Assembly (NCBI GenBank): GCA_003485185.1
Contig: DNAS01000102.1
Location: forward strand, 1-48,346
DNA: 48,346 nt
Reading direction: 5' to 3'
From: Phycisphaerales bacterium
Lineage (GTDB): Bacteria > Planctomycetota > Phycisphaerae > SM23-33
The number at the start of each line of letters is the position of its first letter. Positions within the stretch are counted from its first letter, which is position 1. The notes beneath the pieces were generated by a model. The model saw only the letters and a program-made list of their open reading frames with translations, made no database searches and had not been told where the DNA came from. The translations under genes were made by a program, and so were the position numbers. This document shows positions 1-8,942 of the stretch, one piece after another.

Positions 1-257
1 GCAGGACGAACTTCGCCTTGCCGTCAGCTTCAGGAAGTCGGCCGTCTGGACCGCGTGGCTGCCCGAGCCGATGCCCAGGTTCACGTCCGGCGGCGGGATG
101 CCCAACTGGCGGAAGAACAGGTCGCTCATCCGCTCGTCGTAATGCTGCCCGGTGTGCACCAGCAGCGGCTGGCAGCCTGGGGTATTGCGGAACGCCTCCA
201 TGAGGGGGCGATCTTCATGAAATTCGGACGGGCGCCGGCAACGCTGATGATCTTCAT
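1..257 (-). pseudogene. WbpI/WecB-like UDP-sugar 2-epimerase, N-terminal part with a frameshift
   Basis: This is the start of a non-hydrolysing UDP-N-acetylglucosamine 2-epimerase family gene. It begins at 257 with MKIISVAGARPNFMKIAP, the family's signature opening, after an AGGA ribosome site. After that the frame must shift by one base at a G run (plus strand 204-208). The next frame then continues with typical epimerase sequence, including LLVHTGQHYDERMSDLFF and a conserved GIGSGSHA. A single missing C on the coding strand explains it, either a real mutation or an assembly error in a homopolymer. Next to WbpA, WbpE, WbpD and WbpB homologues, its likely role is WbpI, which epimerises the diacetamido-glucuronic acid sugar nucleotide to the manno form. 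The rest of the gene lies outside the window. Confidence 0.8.
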
Positions 258-309
258 GCGGTCCTCATTCTCTCGACGCGTCGGGTTCCTGTCCGCGCCG
301 CGGCGGTTC

Positions 310-1632
310 TCACGCCTTGACGATCCGGCTGCGCCCACGCCGGACAGCCTTGCAGGCGTTGCGGGTGTCGATCACACACGTGGCATGATCCACGATGAAC
401 TGGTAGTCGTACGCGCTGTGATCAGTGCTGATCAGCACGGCGTCGTACCGCGCCAGGCTCTTGGCCGTCAGCGGAACCGATTTCATGCCCGCCAGGTGCG
501 GGTGTTCCCGCGTCGGCTTGATCACCGGGCAGTGCGGATCGTTGTAATCCACCTTTGCGCCGCGCTTCTTGAGCAGTTCGATCAGCTCGTAGGACGGGCT
601 CTCTCGGTCGTCGTCGATGTCCTTCTTGTACGCCAGGCCCAGCACCAGGACTTTCGCGCCCTTGAGCGCCTTGCCCGAGGCGTTCAGCGCCTCCATCGTC
701 TTGAGCACCACGAACGTCGGCATGCCGACGTTCACCTCGCCCGCCAACTCGATGAACCGCGTGGTCAGGCCGTACTCCCGTGCCTTCCACGACAGGTAGA
801 ACGGATCGATCGGGATGCAGTGCCCGCCCAGCCCCGGGCCCGGGTAAAACGCCGTGAAACCGAACGGCTTGGAACTCGCCGCACGGATCACCTCCCAGAC
901 GTCGATGTCCATCCGGTCGAAGAGCATCTTCAACTCGTTAACCAGCGCGATGTTCACGCAGCGGTAGGTGTTTTCGAGGATCTTGGCCGCCTCGGCCGCC
1001 TCACAGCTGCTGACTGGGACCACCGTGTCCAGCGCGATCTGGTAGGTCGCCACAGCCGCCTTCAGTGAATTGCGGTCGTACCCGCCGACGACCTTGGGGA
1101 TCGTCTTGGTGGTGTAGTCCTTGCGCCCGGGGTCTTCCCGCTCGGGGGAGAACGCCAGGTAGAAGTCCCTGCCGACCTTCAGGCCGCCGCGCTCCAGGAT
1201 CGGCAGGCAGACTTCGCGCGTCGTGCCGGGGTAGGTGGTCGATTCCAGCACGACGAGCTGGCCCTTGCGCAGCTGCGCGGCAATCGACTCGGTGCTCTTG
1301 ACGATGTAGGTCATGTCCGGTTCGCGCTGCTTGGTCAGCGGCGTGGGCACGCAGATGAGGATGGCGTCCGGCTCCCGGAGGCGGCGGAAGTCCGCCGTCG
1401 CCTGGAACCGTCCGCTACGGACCATCTCTCGAACGACCTGCGAGGGGATGTGCTCGATGTAGCTCCGCCCGGCCATCAGGCTCTTGACCTTCGCGGCATC
1501 CACGTCGAACCCGATGACTTTCGCCCCCCCGCGAATGAATTCCCGCACCAGCGGCAGACCCACGTATCCGAGTCCGATAACCCCCACGACGGCCTTTCCG
1601 GCCTCGATCTTCGCCAAAAGCTGCTTGACCAT
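310..1632 (-). CDS. wbpA: UDP-N-acetylglucosamine 6-dehydrogenase (WbpA-like)
   Basis: A 440-residue member of the UDP-glucose/GDP-mannose dehydrogenase family, close to the usual length. It should oxidise UDP-GlcNAc at C6 to the uronic acid in two NAD-dependent steps in the cytoplasm. The N-terminal Rossmann motif GLGYVG is at 20-25, STTYPGTT at 131-138, ENTYR at 220-224, and the catalytic cysteine is Cys272 in GPGLGGHCIPIDP. The long YPGPGLGGHCIP form favours the WbpA/TviB branch over plain UDP-glucose dehydrogenase. The ATG at 1632 follows a strong GAAGGGAAGGA ribosome site. The epimerase gene starts 52 bases downstream, so the two are probably one transcript. WecC-type UDP-ManNAc dehydrogenase is the main alternative, but the WbpB/D/E neighbours argue for WbpA. 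Confidence 0.88.
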   Translation of the reverse strand: MVKQLLAKIEAGKAVVGVIGLGYVGLPLVREFIRGGAKVIGFDVDAAKVKSLMAGRSYIEHIPSQVVREMVRSGRFQATADFRRLREPDAILICVPTPLTKQREPDMTYIVKSTESIAAQLRKGQLVVLESTTYPGTTREVCLPILERGGLKVGRDFYLAFSPEREDPGRKDYTTKTIPKVVGGYDRNSLKAAVATYQIALDTVVPVSSCEAAEAAKILENTYRCVNIALVNELKMLFDRMDIDVWEVIRAASSKPFGFTAFYPGPGLGGHCIPIDPFYLSWKAREYGLTTRFIELAGEVNVGMPTFVVLKTMEALNASGKALKGAKVLVLGLAYKKDIDDDRESPSYELIELLKKRGAKVDYNDPHCPVIKPTREHPHLAGMKSVPLTAKSLARYDAVLISTDHSAYDYQFIVDHATCVIDTRNACKAVRRGRSRIVKA

Positions 1633-1880
1633 AATCCTTCCCTTCGCGGTGTGTCTTGTATCAGCGTATGACGCCGGTGAAATGCCGGCATGACGTTAGT
1701 TTAGCTTAGTTTATCGGCGAACGGCAACGTCGTGTCTAGTTCCATCGGGCTTTTTTGGCAGGCCGGAGGGACCTACAGAAAGCGTTCCCTCTCGAATCGG
1801 AAGAAGAAAACCTTGGCAAGAGCACTGTGGGTTTCTTACATTGGGTTGTAACGATGATCAAGAAGGGGAGGTTCGTCGGA

Positions 1881-3515
1881 ATGCGGATTTTCGCGGCAAG
1901 TTTTGTGCTCTCCCTTGCACCCGTCACTGCGGGGATCGTTTCCCCCGTTTTTGCGGAAGAACCCGGTAGCGCCCTGATCGCGGACATCGTGGGGAAACAC
2001 AGGACTCCCGAAGAGCGGGCGGAAAAGCTGTTTCAGGCGGCAACCGCCGCGGAGGATCCCGCACTCCGCATTGCGCTGTTTTCCGCAGCAGTCGATCACG
2101 CCAGCAAAGGTGCGACCGTCGAGGCACGCACAGTCGCCGAGAAGGCCTTGACGCGCCTGTATGACCTGGCGCCGGCTCGGCAGGCGGAATGGGCTGACAA
2201 GCAGGTCGAACTGTATCGAAGGTACTTTCGTCTGGCCCGCACCGTCTCCGATAAGCAACAGGCGGGAACGAAGCTGATTCAGGCACTGGAGGTTCTCGGA
2301 GAAAACCGGGAAGCGCAGGATCGGTGGTCCGATGCCGCCAGCGCGTATCGGGAAGCCATGCAAATGGCAAGGCATCTTGGCCTGGGCAAGACGGACGCCT
2401 TGACCGGCAAGTATCGCCGCGCCACGCATCTGGAATCCATCAGCAAGCAAGTGGCGGGATACGCGCGGTTGCTGGAAAACGATCCCACAAGGTCCGCGGT
2501 CCGCCTTTTGCTCATCCTCGCCCTCGTGGTCGAATTGGACCAGCCCGCCCGCGCGGTTCCGTACTTGAACCAGGACGTGGACGAGATGCTGCGCACTTAC
2601 GTGCCCCTGGCGACCGGCAAGATCTCGGACGCGGCACCTGCCGCCTGCATCGAACTGGCGCGGTGGTATCGAGGACTCGCGGGGAACGCATCTTCTACGG
2701 CCAAACCGACTATGCTTTTGCGATCGATCGCCTATTTCCAACAGTATCTTCAGACCCAAAAAAGCGGCGATGCGAAGCTTGTGGCCATCCGCCTGGAGCT
2801 TTCGGCCGTGCAGGAGGAGTGGGATAAGATCGCGGGGGTAATTCTGCCGGAAATCCTGCGGAAACAAGCCGTCCTGATCCTGACGTTTGATCGCGAGACG
2901 ATCCGGAAACAAGGTGACCAGGCAGCGGCGATGGATCTCAGCCCTGCCGCAAACCACGGGCAGATATTCGGCGCCGTGTCCGTGCCCGGAAAGTCCGGCG
3001 AGGCGCTTCGATTCGACGGGGGCGACGATTACGTGCTTTTGGGAAACCCCCGATCGCTGCAAATCACGGGCGACCAGACAGTCGCTATGTGGCTCCTTCC
3101 CGAAAAACTGGACGCCCGCCGCAACCCATTCGCCAAGGCGTGGGGAGGAGAGGGCACCCTTACCCTGGAGCCTACCGGAATTCTCAACTATTACTTCGGA
3201 TCGGGCGGGGGAAACAGCACGCCTTATCAGGAATTTCCTTCTGGAAAACTGACGGCGGGCAAGTGGACCCATGTCACCATAGTGCGCGACATGCAAAAGA
3301 AGTCGGTGGTTTCTTATATCAACGGCCAAAAAACCAGCGAGATTCCCTTTACTCTCTCCGCCAAGGCTTCTCTTTTGCCCGCCTATGTCGGAAAGGGATA
3401 TGTGGAACCGTTTTTAGGATTGATCGACGAGGTGGCCGTCTTCGCTTCCGCCCTCTCCGAAGAAGACGTGAAACTCCTGTTTGACCTGGGGGACAAGGGC
3501 AAGAGTCTCCACTGA
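1881..3515 (+). CDS. Secreted LamG-like jellyroll-fold protein
   Basis: The start at 1881 is preferred (544 residues) because AAGGGGAGG lies just upstream and it begins a clean signal peptide ending near SPVFA/EE. Upstream in-frame ATGs at 1755 and 1854 lack a ribosome site. Residues about 40-320 are charged and helical, rich in alanine and without obvious repeats, possibly TPR-like. Residues about 334-530 form a LamG/concanavalin-type domain, shown by LRFDGGDDYVLLG, WLLPEKLDARRNPFAK, KWTHVTIVRD, YINGQ and GLIDEVAVFASALS. Such proteins are abundant in Planctomycetota and are exported, with presumed carbohydrate or matrix binding. It faces the aminotransferase gene and interrupts the otherwise minus-strand sugar genes. 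The exact ligand cannot be told. Confidence 0.75.
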   Translation: MRIFAASFVLSLAPVTAGIVSPVFAEEPGSALIADIVGKHRTPEERAEKLFQAATAAEDPALRIALFSAAVDHASKGATVEARTVAEKALTRLYDLAPARQAEWADKQVELYRRYFRLARTVSDKQQAGTKLIQALEVLGENREAQDRWSDAASAYREAMQMARHLGLGKTDALTGKYRRATHLESISKQVAGYARLLENDPTRSAVRLLLILALVVELDQPARAVPYLNQDVDEMLRTYVPLATGKISDAAPAACIELARWYRGLAGNASSTAKPTMLLRSIAYFQQYLQTQKSGDAKLVAIRLELSAVQEEWDKIAGVILPEILRKQAVLILTFDRETIRKQGDQAAAMDLSPAANHGQIFGAVSVPGKSGEALRFDGGDDYVLLGNPRSLQITGDQTVAMWLLPEKLDARRNPFAKAWGGEGTLTLEPTGILNYYFGSGGGNSTPYQEFPSGKLTAGKWTHVTIVRDMQKKSVVSYINGQKTSEIPFTLSAKASLLPAYVGKGYVEPFLGLIDEVAVFASALSEEDVKLLFDLGDKGKSLH

Positions 3516-3598
3516 GAGGGCCGGTCCGCTTCCTGCCGCCGCACTCAAGAAAACCACCGCAGATCGGTCGGTGTGTTCCGCTGGATACGCAAAAAAGA

Positions 3599-3633
3599 GG
3601 AGCCTCCGACGACGGGCAGGTCGCGGAGGCTCC
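3599..3633 (-). terminator. Intrinsic terminator after the aminotransferase gene
   Basis: A perfect 10-bp stem (GGAGCCTCCG with CGGAGGCTCC) plus an inner CGAC/GTCG extension. Read on the minus strand it is followed by a run of six T residues. It sits between the convergent LamG and aminotransferase genes and fits a terminator for the minus-strand operon. Confidence 0.75.
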
Positions 3634-3654
3634 ACGAAAGTTCCTGTAGGTCAC

Positions 3655-4767
3655 TCAGCGAACCGAGTTGACCACCTGGCAGACGCGTTCCACCTGCTCG
3701 CCGGTCATGCCGGGGTGCATCGGCAGGGACAGCAGGCTGTCCGCCAGGCGCTCCGCCACCGGCAGGGACTGGCGGTTGCATTGCGGATACGCCTTCTGCT
3801 TGTGGATGGGCACCGGGTAGTGGAACGCGCAGGGGACGTTGGCTTCCTTGCACGCGGCGACCAGCCTGTCGCGGTGCGCCTTGTCGTCGCAGCGGTACTC
3901 GAACAAGTGATAGACCGGCGTGGAGTTCGGCGTCCGTTTCTGGATCCGCTCGGCCGGGAGGCGCTGGGCGTAGGCGTCGGCCATCTTGAGCCTGGCGGCA
4001 TTGAAGCCGTCGAGTTTCGGCAGCATCTTGCCCAGGATGCATGCCTGGAGGCTGTGCAGCCTGCCGTTGTATCCAACCACGTCGTGGTAGTACCGCTGGT
4101 CACCCTGTCCCTGCTCGACGTACATGCGGACAGTTTTTGCCACGTTCTCGTCGCTGGTGAGCACCGCGCCGCCCTGTCCAAAGGCCCCGAGGTTCTTGGC
4201 GGGGTAGAAGCTGATTCCCGCGGCGACGCCGAAGCTGCCGGTCTTCTTCCCGTCGACCGTCGCGCCGATGGCCTGGGCGTTGTCCTCGAGGACCTTGACG
4301 CCGTACTTGCCGGCCAGGGCGAGGACTTCCTTCATCGGGCAGGGATTGCCGTACAGATGGACGGGCAGGACGAACTTCGCCTTGCCGGCCTTGAGGGCGG
4401 CTTCGACCTGGTTCAGATCGATCAGGTACGTTTGCGGATCGCAGTCCACCAGGACGGGCGCGCCTCCCGCGTGGACCACGGCATTGGCGGAGGCGATGAA
4501 GCTGTTGGTGGGCACCACCACGCCGTCGCCCTTTTTGATCCCGCCAGCCAGGAGCCCCAGCATCAAGGCCGCCGTGCCGTCCGAGCATCCGATGGCGAAC
4601 TTCGTGCCGCAATAGGCGGCCAACTGGTTCTCAAAGTCCGTCAGCGCGGCCCCGCCGACAAAGGCGCCCTTGTGGATGAGGTCCGCGACGGCCGCCACGA
4701 TCTCCGACTCGATGTCCGCATACTGCGCCGGAAGGTCCACAAACTTGATGGGGGTAGTCTCAGCCAT
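3655..4767 (-). CDS. wbpE: WbpE-like sugar-nucleotide 3-aminotransferase
   Basis: A 370-residue PLP-dependent DegT/DnrJ/EryC1/StrS aminotransferase of normal length. The PLP lysine is Lys191 in SFYPAKNLGAFG, and EDNAQAIGA (161-169) supplies the aspartate that contacts the pyridine nitrogen. The context of WbpA, WbpB and WbpD homologues points to transamination of UDP-3-keto-GlcNAcA to the 3-amino sugar, with glutamate as amino donor. The start overlaps the end of the upstream dehydrogenase-like gene by 8 bases, which suggests translational coupling; the gene's own ribosome site is weak. A strong intrinsic terminator follows. Other members of the family make other amino sugars, so the substrate is inferred from the neighbours. 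Confidence 0.85.
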   Translation of the reverse strand: MAETTPIKFVDLPAQYADIESEIVAAVADLIHKGAFVGGAALTDFENQLAAYCGTKFAIGCSDGTAALMLGLLAGGIKKGDGVVVPTNSFIASANAVVHAGGAPVLVDCDPQTYLIDLNQVEAALKAGKAKFVLPVHLYGNPCPMKEVLALAGKYGVKVLEDNAQAIGATVDGKKTGSFGVAAGISFYPAKNLGAFGQGGAVLTSDENVAKTVRMYVEQGQGDQRYYHDVVGYNGRLHSLQACILGKMLPKLDGFNAARLKMADAYAQRLPAERIQKRTPNSTPVYHLFEYRCDDKAHRDRLVAACKEANVPCAFHYPVPIHKQKAYPQCNRQSLPVAERLADSLLSLPMHPGMTGEQVERVCQVVNSVR

Positions 4768-5521
4768 TGTCTTTTGCCTTTTTCATCTCGTTGGACTGTT
4801 CCATGAAATCCCACAACGGGGAGGGGAAGGTCTTCCGCAGAATCGCGATGTTGGCCATCACGCAGTGCCCGCCGATGACGCCCGGGAACTTGTTGTCGAT
4901 CTTGAAATCGTCGGTTGCCAATTTGGTGAACGACATCAGCTCCTCGTAGCTGACGCCGCACTTTTCGCTGAGGCGCTCCATCTCCTGCGTCCAGACGATC
5001 AGGTAGCCGAAGAACGTGGTCGCCAGCAGTTTGACGACCTCCCCGGCCATCGGGCTGCGGAGGCGCACGATGTTCTCCGGGGGGTGGCCCATCGCGATGA
5101 GGACTTTTTTCGCCTTCTCGAAGGCTTGGTCCGACTTCGTGGCCACGAACTTCGGGTAGCGAAGCATGTCGCGGCGCATACGGTCGCCGTGGTGCTTCCC
5201 GTGAACCTGCGTGTGGACGACGCGGTCCAAGCCGAATTTTTCGACCAGCGTGTCGGTGAAGCCCGGCACGGAGGAGGAATTGATCAGGATCACGCCAGGA
5301 TCGTATTTCCGGACGTATCCCTCGACGATGGCGATGAAGTCCGGCATGCTGCCCGGAATCGCCACATGCATCGCCGCAACGGGAAATCGCGCTTTTTCCG
5401 CCTTGCCGTAACGGGGATCCTCCGTGAGAACCTGCTCGTACCCGCCGCAGCACAACTGGTAAATGGGCTTTCCGATCTCGCCGCAGCCGACCACGACCAC
5501 GGTTTCCTGATTCCTCAGCAT
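4760..5521 (-). CDS. Short nucleotide-sugar dehydrogenase-like NAD-binding protein
   Basis: A 253-residue protein with an N-terminal Rossmann motif VVVVGCGEIGKPI (residues 8-20) and INSSSVPGFTDTLVEKF, which resembles the central part of UDP-glucose dehydrogenases. Near the C-terminus, FPGVIGGHCVMANI recalls the catalytic GGHC of that family. It is much shorter than a complete enzyme (over 400 residues) and lacks the second nucleotide-binding domain. It may be a reduced dehydrogenase or a regulatory paralogue. Its place between wbpD and wbpE homologues, with 3-base spacing on one side and overlap on the other, ties it to the same sugar pathway. No specific reaction can be assigned from the sequence. 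Confidence 0.7.
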   Translation of the reverse strand: MLRNQETVVVVGCGEIGKPIYQLCCGGYEQVLTEDPRYGKAEKARFPVAAMHVAIPGSMPDFIAIVEGYVRKYDPGVILINSSSVPGFTDTLVEKFGLDRVVHTQVHGKHHGDRMRRDMLRYPKFVATKSDQAFEKAKKVLIAMGHPPENIVRLRSPMAGEVVKLLATTFFGYLIVWTQEMERLSEKCGVSYEELMSFTKLATDDFKIDNKFPGVIGGHCVMANIAILRKTFPSPLWDFMEQSNEMKKAKDNG

Positions 5522-5524
5522 GTT

Positions 5525-5968
5525 TTACCTCTTGAGAACTCTGGCGGGAACGCCGCAGACCGTCTCGCCGGGGGCCACGTCCTTGGTTACCACGGCGCCG
5601 GCGCCGATGCTGCACCCGGCGCCCAGGCGGATGCCGCACAGGATGATGGCGCCGGAACCGATCGAAACGTCGTCTTCCACGAACGTTTCCTCGAGCTTCC
5701 AGTCGGGATTGTTGGCCTTGGGATGGCGATCATTGATGAAAATCACGCCGTGTCCGACAAACACCCGCTTTCCGATGTGCACGCCCTCGCAGATGAACAC
5801 ATGGCTCTGCACCCGCGACAGGTCGCCCACGCTGGCGTCCTTCTGAATCTCCACGAAAGGCCCGACAAACACCTTCGAGCCGATCTTGCAGCCGTACAGG
5901 TTCACCAGGTCCGGGTAGACGATCTTCGCGTCCGCCGCGATGTCGCAGCTCTGGGCTATCGGTGACAT
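5525..5968 (-). CDS. wbpD: WbpD-like UDP-3-amino-sugar N-acetyltransferase
   Basis: A 147-residue left-handed beta-helix acyltransferase with repeated hexapeptides such as CKIGSKVFVGPFVEI, GVHIGKRVFVGHGVIF and IRLGAGCSIGAGAVVTKDV. FINDRHPKA is a characteristic segment of the WbpD/WlbB group, and GVPARVLKR is the usual C-terminal motif. In the pathway it acetylates the 3-amino group made by the WbpE homologue, using acetyl-CoA. Its start lies inside the end of the oxidoreductase gene (13-base overlap), and the next gene begins 3 bases after its stop, so it is in the middle of an operon. Confidence in the family is high; the exact acceptor is inferred from context. Confidence 0.88.
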   Translation of the reverse strand: MSPIAQSCDIAADAKIVYPDLVNLYGCKIGSKVFVGPFVEIQKDASVGDLSRVQSHVFICEGVHIGKRVFVGHGVIFINDRHPKANNPDWKLEETFVEDDVSIGSGAIILCGIRLGAGCSIGAGAVVTKDVAPGETVCGVPARVLKR

Positions 5969-6885
5969 TGTTCCAGTCCTTTCACGACGTTGATCCCATC
6001 CTCAATGCCGGTCAAAGGCGTTTTGTTGTTGGCGATGCAGTCCATGAAATGCAGGGCCTCGTTCATCAGCGGTTCGGACTGGTCGTACACCATGACTTTC
6101 TGGGTGCCTTCGTCGAAATGCCTGAACCGCCCTTCCGCCGTCGCCTCGGTCCACTTGCGGTGGAACAGCAGATGGGTGTTGTTCAAGTCCCATTCCAGGA
6201 TGCCCTTGTCCCCGACGGCCGAAAGCTTGCGCGTCTTGTCGGGGTATCCCCAGCTCAGGAAGGCGTTGCAGATGACCGGGCCGTACTTCGCTGTGACGTA
6301 GGCGACGTCTTGGTATGGATTTACGTCGGCCTGGACGTTGTCGGGGAACCCGTCGCACAGGTAGTTGAAAATCGACAGGTCGTGCGGCAGCAGGTCATGC
6401 ACGACGCCCGCCTGCTGGTACTGCCCGAAATTCGCGCGGACCGTGTAGAGGGTCCGCAGTTTTCCGACCATCGGCAGTGATTCCTTGAACATGCGGACGG
6501 CCGGGTGATAAATGAACGTGTGCCCCACCATGACGATGCGCCGGAGGCGCTCGGCTTCGAACTTGATCTTGTAGCACTGCTCCAGGCTGTCCGCGAGGGG
6601 CTTCTCGACGAAGATGTGCTTTCCCGCGTTCATGGCCTGGATGGCCAAGTCGGCATGGCTGGCGGGGGAGGTCACCACGAAGACCCCGTCCAGGTCCATC
6701 GAGAGCATCGTGTCATAGGAATTGAGCTGCGGGATCGAGGTTTTATCGAGTTCAAACCGTTCGACGACCTTTTTCATCCGCTCGGGGCTTGCCTCGCAGA
6801 CCGCGCCGAGGACGTTCAACTGTTTCAGGACGCGGATCCAGTTGGGGCCCCAGTATCCGCCCGCGCCGACGATGCCGAATTGCAT
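5956..6885 (-). CDS. wbpB: WbpB-like UDP-GlcNAcA 3-dehydrogenase (Gfo/Idh/MocA)
   Basis: A 309-residue Gfo/Idh/MocA oxidoreductase. The open frame extends further upstream, but the ATG at 6885 has GGAG before it and begins directly with the nucleotide-binding motif MQFGIVGAGGYWG. The conserved EKP is at 94-96 (FVEKPLAD), and VVHDLLPHDLSI supplies the usual histidine/aspartate region. In the UDP-ManNAc3NAcA pathway this enzyme oxidises the C3 hydroxyl of UDP-GlcNAcA to give the substrate of the WbpE transaminase. It is the first gene of the minus-strand group and has a possible promoter at 7049-7077. The specific substrate is inferred from the gene set. Confidence 0.83.
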   Translation of the reverse strand: MQFGIVGAGGYWGPNWIRVLKQLNVLGAVCEASPERMKKVVERFELDKTSIPQLNSYDTMLSMDLDGVFVVTSPASHADLAIQAMNAGKHIFVEKPLADSLEQCYKIKFEAERLRRIVMVGHTFIYHPAVRMFKESLPMVGKLRTLYTVRANFGQYQQAGVVHDLLPHDLSIFNYLCDGFPDNVQADVNPYQDVAYVTAKYGPVICNAFLSWGYPDKTRKLSAVGDKGILEWDLNNTHLLFHRKWTEATAEGRFRHFDEGTQKVMVYDQSEPLMNEALHFMDCIANNKTPLTGIEDGINVVKGLEQCHR

Positions 6886-7048
6886 GTTCGTTCGCTCCAC
6901 AGAAACGTGACGAGGAAAGCAAGAAACCGACTCCTCTTCCGCGTCAGGCAACGCCGCGAAACGGTTCTTGCGGGCGCATCCATCGCGATCGCGCGATCTG
7001 CCTGCTTCCCGGGGACGGGACGGATCGGACAGGTCCCGATCCGGACGC

Positions 7049-7077
7049 ATGATACCCGGTTTTTTTCGCTCAAACAA
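7049..7077 (-). promoter_or_regulatory. Candidate sigma70-type promoter for the wbpB-D-E group
   Basis: On the minus strand TTGTTT (7077-7072) and TATCAT (7054-7049) are separated by 17 bases, about 160 bases upstream of the wbpB-like start at 6885. The elements are acceptable but not perfect, and the long leader is unproven. The rest of 6886-7158 contains no convincing gene. Confidence 0.35.
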
Positions 7078-7158
7078 TCAGACTATCGGCCGGGAGGAAA
7101 GGGGACTTTAACGGCCCGGGCGATCTTCGGCGCCGCTTACAATCCTGCTAAGGGAATC

Positions 7159-7187
7159 TTGCCGCAAGGACGATAAACGGTTATATT
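7159..7187 (+). promoter_or_regulatory. Candidate promoter of the prepilin-like gene with leader hairpin
   Basis: TTGCCG (7159-7164) and TATATT (7182-7187) are spaced by 17 bases, in an AT-rich stretch within high-GC DNA. Just after the expected start site, 7192-7210 forms a 7-bp hairpin (ACAGAGC with GCTCTGT, five-base loop), which would sit at the 5' end of the mRNA. The coding start is at 7287. Confidence 0.45.
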
Positions 7188-7286
7188 TAGTACAGAGCGT
7201 GAAGCTCTGTTTGGGATAGGTCATTTTTGTCATTGTATCGTAACTTCATCCGTAGTGCCGCACCAATCCGAAAGGAAGGCAATTCC

Positions 7287-8123
7287 ATGAGCAGAAAGGC
7301 ATTTACATTGATCGAACTGCTCGTCGTCATCGCCATCATCGCCCTGTTGGTGTCGATCCTGCTGCCCAGCCTCGGCCGCGCGCGGGAACTGGCCAAACGC
7401 GCCGCCTGCGCCGCCAACCTGAACGCCCTGGGCAAGGCGGGCAACATGTATGCCGCCCAGTACAACGGCATGTTCCCTGTCGCGCCGGCGGTCATTTTTA
7501 AAGGTTCCGGCAGCTATGACAAGTGGGCGGGAATGACCGACGGGACCACGTGGCGCAAGACGGTCTCGGTGGCGACCAACGACACCGTCTCGGTGACCGC
7601 GTCCCAGTGGTTGCTGGTCCGCGGAAAATTCACCGACGTCCGGACGTTCCTGTGCCCCAGCACGGAAAACACGCCCGACGACTTCACGGACGGGGCGGGC
7701 AATGTCTGCGAGTTGAAGGACCTGTACGACTTCAAGTCGCGCAAGAACGTCAGCTTCTCGTTCCAGATGCCCTACGGCGTGCCGCTGCTGAACACGACCA
7801 GCCTGGGCCAGGTCGCCTGGGCGGCGGACAAAAGCCCCTTCTTTGACGATTCCGCCGGCACGGGAAGCTGGGTCAGCGGAATCATCGTCGCCGAGAACAG
7901 CAAGTCCAACAGTTCCAAGAACCACGCCCAGGAAGGCCAGAACGTCGTGTACGTGGATTCGCACGTGGGCTGGTCGCAGTACGCCAACGCCGGCGTGGAC
8001 AAGGACCACATCTTCACCCGCTACTGGTCCACGCAGTCCGGCGCCGGGGGCAACCGGCGGATCGGTTCCATGGGCGCCAATTACGCCATCATGGAGACCG
8101 ACGACAGCATGCTCGCGCCGTGA
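7287..8123 (+). CDS. Type II secretion/type IV pilin-like protein (planctomycete prepilin family)
   Basis: A 278-residue protein that starts with [18 protein letters not shown], the class III signal and hydrophobic helix of pseudopilins, continuing into [15 protein letters not shown] as in many Phycisphaerae proteins. Cleavage would fall before the Phe of FTLIEL; the residue before it is Ala rather than the usual Gly. The ATG at 7287 follows AAAGGAAGG; the upstream in-frame start at 7227 has no such site. The C-terminal [11 protein letters not shown] resembles the end motif of DUF1559-like prepilins. Planctomycetes encode dozens of these and the role of each is unknown. It heads the plus-strand polysaccharide genes but need not be functionally linked. 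Confidence 0.82.
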   Translation: MSRKAFTLIELLVVIAIIALLVSILLPSLGRARELAKRAACAANLNALGKAGNMYAAQYNGMFPVAPAVIFKGSGSYDKWAGMTDGTTWRKTVSVATNDTVSVTASQWLLVRGKFTDVRTFLCPSTENTPDDFTDGAGNVCELKDLYDFKSRKNVSFSFQMPYGVPLLNTTSLGQVAWAADKSPFFDDSAGTGSWVSGIIVAENSKSNSSKNHAQEGQNVVYVDSHVGWSQYANAGVDKDHIFTRYWSTQSGAGGNRRIGSMGANYAIMETDDSMLAP

Positions 8124-8207
8124 CTCGCGCGGGCGGCAGGGAACACGGGCTGGATTTCGCCACGGCAACGCCTGGAAATCCCCCGGCGACAGGAACGGAG
8201 TGCCGGA

Positions 8208-8774
8208 TTGCTTACGAAAATACGAGTGCTCTTGACCTCGCCGATCTCGATCGCGCGGGTGCTGCTGGGGCGGTTGTGCCTGCGTTGCAGGGGTGTACGT
8301 TTCGGTTCCCACCTCGATCTCGAAGGCCCCGTCCAGGTGGGGACCGGAAAAAACATCCGCCTCGGCGACCACGTTCGTCTGGGAAAGGACGTCTATTTCG
8401 GCGCCTGGACCGACGGCCGCCTGTCCATCGGAGACAACAGCTACGTGGGCAGGGGAACGGTCATCCTCGCCAACCAGTCGGTGCAAATCGGAACGGATTG
8501 CCTGATCGCCCCCGGCTGCCACATCACGGACGCCAATCACGGGATCGCGCCGAACGAACTGATCCGCAAGCAACCGCTGGACGTCAAGCCGGTCCGCATC
8601 GGGAACGACGTATGGATCGGCGCCGGATGTTCGATCCTTCCGGGCGTGACGATCGGCGACGGCGCCGTCATCGGCGCCCGCGCGGTCGTGACCAAGGACA
8701 TCCCCCCCGGCGCCATCGCCGTCGGTGTCCCGGCCAAGGTGATCCGCTACCGCGCCGACCCGCCTCGAATGTGA
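8208..8774 (+). CDS. Hexapeptide-repeat acyltransferase (maltose/galactoside O-acetyltransferase type)
   Basis: A 188-residue left-handed beta-helix transferase. The C-terminal half has the canonical repeats [36 protein letters not shown] and the ending [22 protein letters not shown] carries the catalytic-type histidine of this family. The start is TTG at 8208, supported by GGAACGGAG eight bases upstream; I see no in-frame ATG nearby that would preserve the domain. It probably adds an O- or N-acetyl group to a sugar of the polysaccharide made by the following genes. The substrate is unknown. Confidence 0.8.
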   Translation: MLTKIRVLLTSPISIARVLLGRLCLRCRGVRFGSHLDLEGPVQVGTGKNIRLGDHVRLGKDVYFGAWTDGRLSIGDNSYVGRGTVILANQSVQIGTDCLIAPGCHITDANHGIAPNELIRKQPLDVKPVRIGNDVWIGAGCSILPGVTIGDGAVIGARAVVTKDIPPGAIAVGVPAKVIRYRADPPRM

Positions 8775-8942
8775 TCTCGACTGTGGACCGATCACGCACA
8801 AGAGACGCTCGCGAATGCCACGAATCGTCGATTTCGTAAGGCTTTCGCCGCAGTTAGGTGGGAAAAGGCGCATTTGCACAGGTACGTGTTATTAACATAC
8901 TGTACGATGATTCCATGATGGTTGGGCAATATTGAATACAAG

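Noticed and set aside
3481..4806. Long plus-strand frame opposite the aminotransferase
   Set aside because: It is a shadow of a well-supported minus-strand gene; its composition (Val/Arg/His-rich) is not protein-like.
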